DNA of 34,476 nt from Desulfovibrio sp. (GTDB taxonomy: Bacteria; Desulfobacterota; Desulfovibrionia; Desulfovibrionales; Desulfovibrionaceae): positions 1-34,476 of the forward strand of contig JAILPJ010000037.1 in assembly GCA_024699605.1 (NCBI GenBank), given 5' to 3'. The position numbers and the translations under genes were made by a program. Positions 5,774 through 15,700 of the stretch are shown here, piece after piece (the first letter of the stretch is position 1; each line of letters starts with the position of its first letter). The notes under the pieces were generated by a model. It searched no databases. It was not told where the DNA came from and was given only the letters and a program-made list of their open reading frames with translations.

Positions 5774-7066
5774 CTACATAAATGTATGAATGGCAAACAG
5801 AGGGATGTTTTCGACCCAGTCCTGCTTACGATAATCCTGGATGGACAAACGGATCGTCTTATGGGGATGATACTTGTCGAAATACGCTCGCAGGCTTTTT
5901 GAACGCAAATTTTGCTCAGCCTTGACTTCAACTGGGATAACATCATTGCCTTGCTGGATCATGAAGTCGATTTCGTAATGTCCGTTTTCAGAAGTAAAGT
6001 AATAAAGATGAGACGCTTTGTCGGCTTGTAATTCCTGACAAACGTATTGCTCTGTCAATGCCCCTTTATATTCCACGAAAAGGCGATTCCCCTCAATGAT
6101 TGAGCGTACATCAAGCTCGCTGACAGCCCCGAGGAGCCCAACATCGACGAAGAAGAGCTTATACGCATTTTGCTCTACATTGGCCGCCATGGGCACGGCG
6201 GGTTTTGCTATGCGGTGCACTCTGATAATCAGTCCACAATCGACAAGCCATTTCGTCGCTTTTTCAAATTCGCTGGCGCGCGCCCCCTTCTTCACTTGGC
6301 CAAAAAAGAACTTCCTGTTGTCCTTTGCGAGCTGCGATGGAATGGCGTTCCAAATAAGGCGGACACGAGGAAGATCCACGTCAGGGATGTGCTTTCCGAA
6401 GTCCGCTTCGTACAGGTCGAGCAATGCTTTTTGAACCTGCCGAACCTCTGCAAAATCCCTTGTCTTCACAAAAACGTCGACGGCTTCGGGCATGCCACCT
6501 ACGACATAGTAGTTTTTCAAGGCGGTCACAAAACGATCATGAAAGGCTTTGAGCGTTAACTCGTCGCCGTTATCGAGCAATTCCGCCAAGCCTTCTTCCC
6601 CAATGGCGTTCAGGAACTCATAAAAGGAAAGGGGATGAAGTTGCACTGTGCTGACCTTTCCAACGGGATAGGAGATTCCCTTGTGTAATGCCGTGCCGAG
6701 AAGGGAGCCTGCGGCTATCACGGAATACTCTGGGGCGTTCTCGTAAAAATATTTCAACGCGGAAATCGCGAGCGGCGCTTCTTGTACCTCATCGAAAATA
6801 AGCAAAGTCTCTTTGGGCAAGACCCTCACACCGGTCCAGGCATTGATGGCCAGCAGGATGCGATTGATGTCAAAATCCTGCCGGAAGACCTGCTGCATAG
6901 CGGGATTGTTGTCGAAGTTAACGTAGGCTGTCTGCTTGTAGCAGCGTTTGCCGAATTGCTGCATGAGCCAGGTCTTTCCGACCTGTCTGGCGCCTTTCAG
7001 GATAAGCGGCTTACGCCTTGGCGAATCCTTCCAGGCCATCAATTTTTTCATCAGTTCGCGTTCCAT
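5774..7066 (-). CDS. AAA-family ATPase with DUF4143 domain
   Basis: A complete 430-aa protein. Residues 25-32 are the Walker A motif GARQVGKT and residues 88-93 the Walker B LLIFDE. The C-terminal DUF4143 region starts near residue 200 and ends with a PD-(D/E)XK-like signature (YEIDFMIQQGNDVIPVEVK). This family of stand-alone ATPases is common in anaerobes and its task is unknown; the nuclease-like fold suggests a DNA-related role. Two direct repeats lie just upstream of the start. It faces the Rpn-tail array convergently. No partner gene is visible. Confidence 0.88.
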   Translation of the reverse strand: MERELMKKLMAWKDSPRRKPLILKGARQVGKTWLMQQFGKRCYKQTAYVNFDNNPAMQQVFRQDFDINRILLAINAWTGVRVLPKETLLIFDEVQEAPLAISALKYFYENAPEYSVIAAGSLLGTALHKGISYPVGKVSTVQLHPLSFYEFLNAIGEEGLAELLDNGDELTLKAFHDRFVTALKNYYVVGGMPEAVDVFVKTRDFAEVRQVQKALLDLYEADFGKHIPDVDLPRVRLIWNAIPSQLAKDNRKFFFGQVKKGARASEFEKATKWLVDCGLIIRVHRIAKPAVPMAANVEQNAYKLFFVDVGLLGAVSELDVRSIIEGNRLFVEYKGALTEQYVCQELQADKASHLYYFTSENGHYEIDFMIQQGNDVIPVEVKAEQNLRSKSLRAYFDKYHPHKTIRLSIQDYRKQDWVENIPLFAIHTFM

Positions 7067-7080
7067 GCTTCAGCCTAGCC

Positions 7081-7127
7081 TTACATTTTTTGCAGCGAAT
7101 GTCCGAGTGAATTTTACATTTTTTGCA
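7081..7127 (-). promoter_or_regulatory. Pair of 14-bp direct repeats upstream of the DUF4143 ATPase gene
   Basis: TTACATTTTTTGCA occurs at 7081-7094 and 7114-7127, 33 bases apart (about three helical turns), 15 to 61 bases before the start codon of the minus-strand ATPase gene. Read on that strand each is TGCAAAAAATGTAA. Spacing and position fit an operator for a dimer of a regulator, or a promoter duplication; no regulator is known from the sequence. Apart from these the 272-base gap holds no supported gene. Confidence 0.4.
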
Positions 7128-7338
7128 CTGAATCAACAAGAATATCTGCAGTTTTTTCAGGGAAGCATGCATCAGTGCGTTACAAAACACGGCAATTGGG
7201 CAAGATACGCTGGTTGGAAAATGCCGGCCTTTGAAAAGACAATACGAAAAGGAACCTCGCTGCCGTGTAACAACAGAAGCTGCGTAAGACCTATCGATGG
7301 GCCCCTGATAATCATCTGCACGCGAGCTGATCTGATGA

Positions 7339-8838
7339 TCAGGACAACTTGATCCTTTTTCCTGACGGAAGAATGGCATTGATGGGACAGACCAGAATGC
7401 AAAGGTGGCAGCCCACGCACTTTTTCGGATTCAGAAGCGGTCTTCCTTCTTTCATGCCAATAGCCTGATGGCCGCCGTCGTCGCAGGAGATTTTGCAGCG
7501 GCCGCAGCCAATGCAGTTTTGACGTTGGAATTTCGGATAGACGATGCTGTCACGTTCCAAAACATCGGTCGACTCGCTGATGCTGTCCAAACCTAAGCCA
7601 ACGAGCTCGTTAACACTTTGAAAACTTTTTTCCCGAAGATAATAGTTCAGACCTGCCTTGAGATCGTCGATGATGCGATAGCCGTACTGCATGACAGATG
7701 TCGTGACCTGCACAGAGCCAGCACCAAGCAGCAAAAATTCCAACGCATCTCGCCACGTCTCTATGCCGCCCATGCCACTGATCGGCATTCCGGCAAGTCT
7801 CGGATTCTTTCCCAATTCAGCAATAAAACGCAAGGCGATGGGTTTCACGGCATTGCCGCTATATCCTCCCACGGCAGAAATTCCCTGAACGCAGGGACTG
7901 CTCACATAGGTATCGGGATTGAGCCGCATGATGCTCTTGATGGTATTAATGGCACAAAGACCATTGGCTCCGCCCTTTTTTGCCGCCTCGGCCGCTGGGC
8001 TCATACTAGCCACATTGGGCGTAAGCTTTGCCAGAATGGGGATGGATGCCCCACGCCTGGCCGCAGCGGTAAAGCGCTCCACCCAATCAGGACATTGTCC
8101 GATATCCGAACCAAGACCGTCGTCCGCCATATTGGGGCAGGAGAAATTCAGCTCAATGGCATCGGCCTTGTTTTCCTGGCAAAGTCTGGCCAGCATTCCC
8201 CATTCTTCCTCGTTGCATCCCATAATTGAGGCAACGATGGCTTTTTGCGGATAGGCCTGCTTAAGCCGCCGGATAAGCTCCATGTTTTCGGTGAGGCTAT
8301 GGACAGAGAGCTGCTCGATATTCTTAAAGCCCGTGATGCTTACGCTGTCCGCGCTGATAGCGGCAAAACGCGGCGAAGCTTCGTGGATAGCAAAATTGCA
8401 GATGGTTTTGAGGACCGCTCCGGCCCAGCCCGCTTCAAAAGCCCTCGCGCACATCTCATACGTGCTTGAAACCACCGAGGAGGATAGGAGAAAAGGATTT
8501 TCCAAGGGAATGCCACAAAGCTCTGTCCTGAGCGCTTCCTCGTTGGCGGGCAGGGAGATGTTCAAAACGGGGCGCACTTCCTGGTGAAGGCGCGAAAGGA
8601 GTTTTTTGATTGGCACAAGACCACGACGCAGGCAAACCTTTTCGCAAGGAGCCTGACAGTCGCTGCAGAGATTGGCCTTTGGTAATGATAAGGCGGCATG
8701 AGACTCCCCGTCGAACCAAATGCTTCGCAAAAGCTCGGCGGGCTGCAAGTTCAAAGGACATGCCGCAGTACAAGGCGCGTCGCTGCAAAGGACGCAATTG
8801 ATCATGTCTCGGCGTTTGATGATGGGCTGTACAATCAT
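7339..8838 (-). CDS. preA: PreA-type dihydropyrimidine dehydrogenase subunit with added N-terminal iron-sulfur domain
   Basis: A 499-aa flavin/iron-sulfur enzyme of the dihydropyrimidine dehydrogenase (DPD) family, which interconverts uracil/thymine and their dihydro forms. The middle (about 105-430) is the FMN-binding barrel, with NFSCPNMADDGLGSDIGQC, LAKLTPNV, GYSGNAVKPIALRF and SGMGGIETW, very like E. coli PreA. The C-terminus binds two [4Fe-4S] clusters (C442, C445, C448, C452; C474, C477, C480, C484). E. coli PreA lacks the N-terminal region seen here, with C15-x2-C18-x4-C23-x3-C27 and C58-x2-C61-x3-C65-x3-C69, which resembles the first domain of DPD or PreT. No FAD/NAD domain or preT gene is in the window. 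The start at ATG 8838 has AGAGGAA upstream; the frame is open to 8967. The exact substrate is not certain. Confidence 0.85.
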   Translation of the reverse strand: MIVQPIIKRRDMINCVLCSDAPCTAACPLNLQPAELLRSIWFDGESHAALSLPKANLCSDCQAPCEKVCLRRGLVPIKKLLSRLHQEVRPVLNISLPANEEALRTELCGIPLENPFLLSSSVVSSTYEMCARAFEAGWAGAVLKTICNFAIHEASPRFAAISADSVSITGFKNIEQLSVHSLTENMELIRRLKQAYPQKAIVASIMGCNEEEWGMLARLCQENKADAIELNFSCPNMADDGLGSDIGQCPDWVERFTAAARRGASIPILAKLTPNVASMSPAAEAAKKGGANGLCAINTIKSIMRLNPDTYVSSPCVQGISAVGGYSGNAVKPIALRFIAELGKNPRLAGMPISGMGGIETWRDALEFLLLGAGSVQVTTSVMQYGYRIIDDLKAGLNYYLREKSFQSVNELVGLGLDSISESTDVLERDSIVYPKFQRQNCIGCGRCKISCDDGGHQAIGMKEGRPLLNPKKCVGCHLCILVCPINAILPSGKRIKLS

Positions 8839-8997
8839 CGCCATTTCCTCTTTGCCACCATTCATACCTTCCTGGCATTTTGCAACGTTGTTCAATGGGT
8901 CTTTGATCAAGGTCACCAGTTCGACAGTGGGAGCCCAGCTATCGCCTTCGAGAGACTCCTTGAGCAAACGATCCCTATGCCAAACCTCATACAGACA

Positions 8998-9030
8998 AAG
9001 AAAGCCCCCGCTGCTGCAGGGGCTTTCTTG
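8998..9030 (-). terminator. Terminator of the PEP synthase gene
   Basis: GAAAGCCCC (9000-9008) pairs with GGGGCTTTC (9019-9027). On the minus strand the hairpin is followed by TTTGTCT. It lies 22 bases after the stop of the PEP synthase gene and before preA, separating the two minus-strand units. Confidence 0.75.
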
Positions 9031-9048
9031 TTCATTATCACAACTGCA

Positions 9049-12000
9049 TTAATCGTTCAGCTCACGCGTTCTGACCATGGCTTCAGCCTGTTCTTCAAAG
9101 GTGGCAAAGCCTGAATGATGCAGGGCATCTTCCACCGTATCGTTCCAGTTCCAGGTGGCGTAGATGACAGGCTTGTGGAATGCCGAACGGAAGGTTTCAA
9201 GTTCCGTGCGATAGAAGGCTTCCTTGGGGGTATCCAGGTGATCGCGGAGTTGCTCATGACGGCGCTGCAATTCACCTTCATACCACTCCAAAAGATCCTG
9301 AGGCTCGGTGTACTTCTTCAGAATGTGCCCATAGCCTTCCTTCTCCATGAGCTTGGAGAGACGGTCATGGTGCTTCTGAGCAAGCCAGCTGCCGAGCTGA
9401 GAAGTCGGGATGTTTTCCGCTTCCACCGAAGCAATGTCATGCACGGTCTGCGCATAGGTATCAGGCACAACTGAGGCGGAAACAATGCCGGCAATGGCCA
9501 CTAAGCCGCGCAGGATGACACTGTTGCTGACGCCCTGACCGCAGAAACCGACCTTCTTGCCGTACTTCTGAGCGGTAAAGATACTGGAGAGAATCGCCCA
9601 GACCACAGCGGGATCTTCTTCGTCGTAGATGTGCGAAAGTCTGGCATTGTCGCGGTCGGTGGCCAGAACCATCTGTGTCATATCGTTGGAACCGATGGAG
9701 AAGCCGTCGAATTCCTCCACAAATTGCTTGGAGAGAATGGCATTGGAGGGGATTTCGCTCATCAGAATGATCTTCAATCCATCCACACCACTCTTCAGCT
9801 TATGCACCTGCTCAAGGTAGGTCCGCATGGAGCGGGCTTCTTCAAGGGTACGCACAAACGGCAACATCAAGCGCAGGTTGGAACCGCCGTAGACGCCGCG
9901 AGCCAGCTTGAAGGCTTCCAGCTCCCAGTCCAGCACGTTTCTGGACACACCGCGGTAGCCGAGCATGGGGTTGGCTTCCACCTGTTCAAAGAGATTGCCA
10001 CCGAGGAGATTGCGGTACTCATTACTCTTGAAGTCGGTGGTACGGTAGGTGATGGGCTTGCCGTAGAAGGCCATGGCGAAGAGCGAGAGGCTCTGGGCCA
10101 GGGTTTGCACATAATGTTCCTTACCGGTGCGATAGCCGTGTGACTTGATGATGAAGCGGATCTTGTCCGGAAGATTGCGCAGGGTATCGATTTCCTTCTT
10201 AATGCCGTTGCGCAGGCCCACTTCTTCGCGCAGATGGTGAATGTCTTTCAAGACCTTGACCACCAGGGGCAGATCCTTGATCTTGGAAACCTGATCTTCC
10301 ACACTGGCTTCAATTTCCGCAGCCCGCTTCACAGCCTCGGGATCCGTGGTGGAAAGGGTGCGCAATTCGTCGTCGTAGCCCATGATCAGGCGCACATGGT
10401 CGGCCAGATTGTCTGAGGTCTTCAAAATCTCAATGCGGCGGGAGGCGATTTCCATGAACTGATCGATCTTATGATCCAGTTCACGCATCTTTCTGTGCTG
10501 CATGAGAATTTCTTCGGCGCTCTGTGAGGTATCCACGTCGGCAATGGCCTCAAGCTCACGCGAAAGACCGGTGACAGCACCCACGTATTCACGCAGATTG
10601 AAGTTGAAGACGAGAAGACCTGTGGCCATCTGCTCGCGCAAAATCTTGGTCAGACGATCCTCAAGCTGTTTGACATGGGCCTGCACGATACTTTCCAGTT
10701 CACCGCTGTCAAAGGCTTCCAGAGCCTGCGGATGCACGCCGATATTGCCCAGCATGAATTCCGCCCGCAACAGGCCCACTTCAAACTGCGGGAAGTTGCG
10801 CAGACGCGAGAGGAAGAGCGACTGGGCGACGTCAGCCAGGATCAGGCCGACTTTCATCTTCGTCTGGGGCAAGGCCGCCACGTCGATTTCACCGCCCACA
10901 TCGTGCAGGGGGAGCAGACCGCGGTAAACACGGCCACGGCTGCCATCAACGGTGACATCCACACCGTCGAGACTGCGCAGAATATCCAGATGCTGGATGC
11001 CGATAACGGCCGCAATGCCAAGCTCTCTGGAGGTGATGGCCGCGTGGCTGGTATCGCCGCCCACGTCAGCCATGATGGCGGAAGCCACACGCATGCCCGG
11101 CACCATGTCGGGGTCGGTGCGTTCAGCGGCCAGAATGTCACCAGGAGCAATTTTATTCAGCTCAAGAGCGCTGCGCAGGAAACGCACGGTACCGCGGCCG
11201 GCACCGTGGGATGCGCCATTGCCTTCCACCAGAACTTCGGCCTGGGCTGCGGCTTTGGGATCCACTTCACGCCGGCGCATGTAAATGGTGTTGGGATGCA
11301 GCTCCAGCTCTTCATTCCAGCGGGTCTCAGGTCTGGCCTGGACAAACCAGAGATTGTCGTTGGCATCAAAGCAGAATTCCGTATCCATGATGATGCCATC
11401 GTAGGCGCGGCTGACAGCACGCACGCCCTTGGCGACCCGCTCGGCCTGGCTCAGGGAAAGCGCCCAGCGATAGGCTTCGATTTCAGGCACTTCGACTTCG
11501 CGCGTTCCGCCCTTCTCATCATAGACAATTTTCATGTCTTTGCAGCCCATCTGACGGATGACCACTTCACTGCCATCGTCACGGCTGAAGACATAGAATT
11601 TATCGGGTGTGACCTTGCCGCCCACCACGGCTTCACCCAGGCCGTAGCTGGTATCAATGCTCACCAAGTCCTTGCGGTCAGTACCGCGGCAGCCGGTGGA
11701 GGTATCAGCGGCAAAAGCCGTACCGGAAACCATGGGATTGACCATCTGCATCATGCAGACCGAAAGCGAGGTATGCTCAATGGCCCAGTCTTTCTTGGCG
11801 TTTTCGGCAATGCTCTCGTCGCCGGTTTCTTCGGCTTTGGCAAGGGCATCGAGAATGGATTCACGCCGATAGGTCATGGATCTGAGATTATAGGCCGAAG
11901 CGCAATCCCAGTGATAGGCTTCAACGACTTTGTCCTCACCGACCATGTTCAGGAAGGTATCCTGCAAACCGGCAAAGGCTTTCTTGCGGGAATCTTCGCC

Positions 12001-12630
12001 GGCAGCCGATGAACGCACAGCCACAGGCGTCATGTCGTCGCTGTTTTCACGGCAAATGTCGCGATAGGCGCCCTTCACAGCCGACTGGATCTCATCAGGG
12101 ATATCCACGGAAAGAATGGCTGCCTGCACCATCACTGAACGTTTGCGCAGCTGATCAATGCCTTCAGGCGAGGTGGCAAAGCCTTCCACGATATTGTTGA
12201 TAAAGGTGCGCAATTTTGTCCGGGGCTGATCGGCACCCTCGGCACGGGCCGCATCGTGGGTCTGTTTACCCAATTGACGGACGAGTTTCTGCAAAAAGTC
12301 GGGATCGTGATTGATTTCAGGATCATTCCAGTCAATGCGGCTGTACTCCTTGTCCACCACACTGCGCAGCACCTTGCTGCTGACTTTGGTTTCATCAAGG
12401 AGCTTATGGAAGGCCAGCGAGGAGACCGCCCGAAAATGCGGTGCCTGAATGCCCTCAATCTGGCTAATCAAGGCGGTATTGTAGTTCTTACCGCCAACGA
12501 TCATCTCCGCATCAGGCCCGATGGCCACAATATCAGCTCCGGTCAAAATCAGCTTCTGGCGGAGCTTCTCAATATCTTTGGCTTCTGTTTCAACGTTTTG
12601 GGACTGTTTTTCTTCGCGGCTTTTTGCCAT
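9049..12630 (-). CDS. ppsA: Phosphoenolpyruvate synthase (pyruvate, water dikinase), long form
   Basis: Makes PEP from pyruvate, ATP and water for gluconeogenesis. Domains in order: ATP/pyruvate-binding domain (VAVRSSAAGED at 203-213, SYGLGEAVVGG), the swivelling phosphohistidine domain with GGDTSHAAITSRELG and catalytic His529, and the C-terminal PEP-binding barrel with DFKSNEY (from D866), NPMLGYRG, FSIGSNDMTQ and VGFCGQG (Cys1030). It is 1193 aa; E. coli PpsA is 792. The extra length is an N-terminal extension of about 100-150 residues and a helical insertion from about 650 to 845 that splits the barrel. The start ATG has a strong GGAGG six bases upstream. It is directly downstream of pyc and birA on the same strand, which fits a pyruvate-to-oxaloacetate/PEP unit; I recall the same trio in Desulfovibrio. 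Confidence 0.9.
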   Translation of the reverse strand: MAKSREEKQSQNVETEAKDIEKLRQKLILTGADIVAIGPDAEMIVGGKNYNTALISQIEGIQAPHFRAVSSLAFHKLLDETKVSSKVLRSVVDKEYSRIDWNDPEINHDPDFLQKLVRQLGKQTHDAARAEGADQPRTKLRTFINNIVEGFATSPEGIDQLRKRSVMVQAAILSVDIPDEIQSAVKGAYRDICRENSDDMTPVAVRSSAAGEDSRKKAFAGLQDTFLNMVGEDKVVEAYHWDCASAYNLRSMTYRRESILDALAKAEETGDESIAENAKKDWAIEHTSLSVCMMQMVNPMVSGTAFAADTSTGCRGTDRKDLVSIDTSYGLGEAVVGGKVTPDKFYVFSRDDGSEVVIRQMGCKDMKIVYDEKGGTREVEVPEIEAYRWALSLSQAERVAKGVRAVSRAYDGIIMDTEFCFDANDNLWFVQARPETRWNEELELHPNTIYMRRREVDPKAAAQAEVLVEGNGASHGAGRGTVRFLRSALELNKIAPGDILAAERTDPDMVPGMRVASAIMADVGGDTSHAAITSRELGIAAVIGIQHLDILRSLDGVDVTVDGSRGRVYRGLLPLHDVGGEIDVAALPQTKMKVGLILADVAQSLFLSRLRNFPQFEVGLLRAEFMLGNIGVHPQALEAFDSGELESIVQAHVKQLEDRLTKILREQMATGLLVFNFNLREYVGAVTGLSRELEAIADVDTSQSAEEILMQHRKMRELDHKIDQFMEIASRRIEILKTSDNLADHVRLIMGYDDELRTLSTTDPEAVKRAAEIEASVEDQVSKIKDLPLVVKVLKDIHHLREEVGLRNGIKKEIDTLRNLPDKIRFIIKSHGYRTGKEHYVQTLAQSLSLFAMAFYGKPITYRTTDFKSNEYRNLLGGNLFEQVEANPMLGYRGVSRNVLDWELEAFKLARGVYGGSNLRLMLPFVRTLEEARSMRTYLEQVHKLKSGVDGLKIILMSEIPSNAILSKQFVEEFDGFSIGSNDMTQMVLATDRDNARLSHIYDEEDPAVVWAILSSIFTAQKYGKKVGFCGQGVSNSVILRGLVAIAGIVSASVVPDTYAQTVHDIASVEAENIPTSQLGSWLAQKHHDRLSKLMEKEGYGHILKKYTEPQDLLEWYEGELQRRHEQLRDHLDTPKEAFYRTELETFRSAFHKPVIYATWNWNDTVEDALHHSGFATFEEQAEAMVRTRELND

Positions 12631-12741
12631 GGTATTCCTCCGATCTTGCGATTGGATTGAAACGATTTAGTGAGAAATAGTACACCCCGCAGCGTTTCTT
12701 GTCTAGTCAAACTCCCCGTTTAGCGCCACAGGAGCCATTTT

Positions 12742-15700
12742 TCAGTTAATTTTCGTTCCGCAGAACGGGCAGAAATTGATCTTGTCATTGGGCAAAACAT
12801 GACCGCAGGCCTCGCTCGGACAGAGCTTGGGCACAGGACCGAGCTCGACAATGAGTTCGCCCTCGGTCACCGGAATCATCTTCTTGTTTTCCTTGAAATC
12901 CGCGGTCTTCAGCACTCGTTTGACTATGCCATCGGTCTTGGCGAGCACTGCCTTTTCCTGTTTCATGATGGAAATATTGAAGACTTCCTCGCCGGCTTTG
13001 ACGATATCGCCGGGATGCACATACATCACCCAGAGATCACCGGTACTTGGCGAAGCGATCTGATAGGGATCATTGGGATCAGCCATGGGAATGTTGGACA
13101 CTCTCTGGCCGGAAGGCTTCTGCACCTGCACTTCACAGCTCATGAACTCACTGTCAAGCACATAGCGGCAGATGGAAACGCCCGCATCATTGGGCTGCTG
13201 AATGCGCAGCAGAACAAGATGGTGGGGTTTGCCATTGCTGTCGTTGAAGAAAAGCTCCTCACCCACTTTCAAGCCCTCAAACCAGACATCCAGCGGGAGA
13301 TTATTGGGATCGCCGAACTTGGCCTTGAAGCGGATGGTGTTCAGGGCGTCGGCCGGGTGATTCAAGTACATGACGAATTCCTCGTCATTGGGCTCACGGT
13401 TCAAAAGATCCGTGCAGGCCTTTTTCTCCACGGCCAGATTGACGTCCTTGAGATTGAGAAGCGGCGACTGCTCGGTGCGCTCAGCCACGGCCTTCTTCCA
13501 GTCGCGGCCAAAGGCGCTCTCATAGACCCAGTCCGCAGGAAAACCGAGAGGGAGACGACCGAATTTGCCCAGAAGCAAATTCCGGAAAGCGTCGTTGCAA
13601 TCCTGATAGATGGAAAGTCTGGCTTTGCGCATCTCCTCTGAGAGTTCATTTTCCGGCGTAGTGGTCACTTCCTCGAGCACCTGCAGAAGATAGCTGACCT
13701 CTTCCTCTCCGCCACGTTTGTAGGCACCGGTCACGGCCAAAAAGGCTGTGTTCCAGGTGATCTGCGAACCGGGCGTGACATCGTGGTAGCGCACGACCTT
13801 GCGTGTGCTGGTCAAGAAGCGCAGCATATAGGGCAAAAGCTGAATATAGCCCTGTTTCATGGCGCCTTCCTGCGACGAGGAAGTGGCGCCGCCGGGCATG
13901 CCGTGACGCGTCACATCGTAGTCAATGCCCTGGAAATACGGTGAGCAGTAGCGGTCATAATAGGGCATGATCTGCTTGCAGACAAAGTTGGCGTCGCGGA
14001 TGGACTGCTTGTCCAGATGGCATTCCAGACCCAGTTCATCCTCAAGATAGGCGCAGGTGGCGAGGACGTCGCCCTGGCCGTAGCTGCGCACGCTTGAGCC
14101 CAGCCCCACATCGAGAATATGCGCTCCGGCCTTGGCGGCAGCGCCGCAGGCGGGAATAAAAAGACCGTCGGTGTAATGTCTGTGATAGTGCAGGACAAGC
14201 TCGGGCCAGGTCCGGCGGAGCTGTCCCACAAGCTCGGTCATAAAGCGTGGCGGGCAGACACCGGCCATATCCTTGAGGCCCAGGATAATGTGGCGCGAGG
14301 CGGTTTTGGCATCGCAGCCCATAATATTGGCCACCATGCCCAAAATGGCCTCTGTGACCGAGAGATAGTGGGCCACATCAAAGCCCTTGGCCCAGGACAT
14401 GGAGATGGCCGGCTGGAAGATGACGTCGTTGCGCGACAAAACCACTTCGGCAATGGGCCGCATATTTTCTATGTGATTCAAAAAGTCGAAGCAGCGCACC
14501 ACCTGATAATGATCACAGATCATTTCGCCTGTGATCCGCATCAGATTGGAGGGCTGTGGCGTATAGCCCAGCACGTTGGTTGAGCGCACCAAAAGCTGTT
14601 TCAAGGTCTTGGGCGCAAAACTGTTCCACTCGCGCGCTTCCGTAAAGGGATAGGTCATATTGGCGAGCATGGCCACGTGAAAATGCGCGCCGCCGCCGTT
14701 TTCAATGGAGAAATAGCCCGCATTGTCCAGATAGGGACCAATCAGCCGGTCCTCAGCCAGACGAAAACGGTTGCTCGTATTGGACTGGGTGACATCTCTG
14801 GGGGTTGTGTCGCAGAAATGCACGTAGTTGGAATCACGGATAAAATCGAGGGTCGCCAGACGGTCTCCCTGCGGATAGGGAGAGGGCCTGCGCAGGGTCT
14901 GCTGATCAATGCGCGGCAGAACCGGAGAGAAATGGCCCAGTCTGGGGGTTGTGATGGAGCGGTATTCGCCGCGCTGCACAAAGGTATTGTAGCCTTTGGC
15001 CGAGATTTCGGCCACAAGCCTGGCCAGACGTTCGGCTTCAGGCGCCACATCCGTGTACTGCATCAGCTCCGGATGCTCGCTGATAAAGGCTGTGGTGAAC
15101 TCGCCCTTGCGGAAACTGGGATTGCTTAGGACCTTCTTGAAGAAGGGAATGGTCGTTTTGATACCGCCGATGATGTATTCATCCAGGGCCCGTTCCATAA
15201 TGGAGCGGGTTTTTTCAAAGTTTTGCGCATAGGTGATCAGGAGCGCGCCGGCAGAATCGTAATTGGCAGGAAAATCGTAGCCTGCGCTGATATTGGAGTC
15301 CAGGCGCACGCCGGGGCCGCCAGGCGAAACATAGCGTGAGATCAAACCGGCATTGGGGGCGAAATTGTCCTGGGGATTTTCGCAGTTGATCCTGACCTGC
15401 ATGGCGCAGTAGGAGGGCTTGAGCTGATCTTCGCGGTAGCGCAGCTCAGAGCCAAAGGCAATGGCGATCTGCTCTTCGACGAGGTCAATGCCGTAACGGC
15501 TTTCGGTGATCCCGTGCTCCACCTGCAGGCGGGTATTGACCTCAATAAGGTAGGGATTGCCGTCAGCAGTCACCAGAAATTCCACCGTGGCCAGAGAGGA
15601 GTAGCCCACGGCCTTGATCAGCCTGCGCGAATAATCCTTGAGACGCTCTCTGAGGTCCCGGCTCATGGCTGGCCAGGGACTGGGCGTGATTTCCATCAGC

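Noticed and set aside
7297..7345. Long imperfect hairpin at the end of preA (CCTGATCATC/GATGATTATCAGG) as a terminator
   Set aside because: No T-run follows on either strand, and the stem begins inside the last codons of the gene.
7011..7379. Minus-strand frame with two CKKCK motifs, looking like a metal-binding protein
   Set aside because: The motifs come from the two direct DNA repeats at 7081-7127 read in frame; the rest overlaps two genes and has no ribosome-binding site.
10675..12012. A 445-codon open frame on the plus strand
   Set aside because: It is antisense to the PEP synthase gene, rich in His and Ala from complementary GC-rich codons, and shows no family resemblance.
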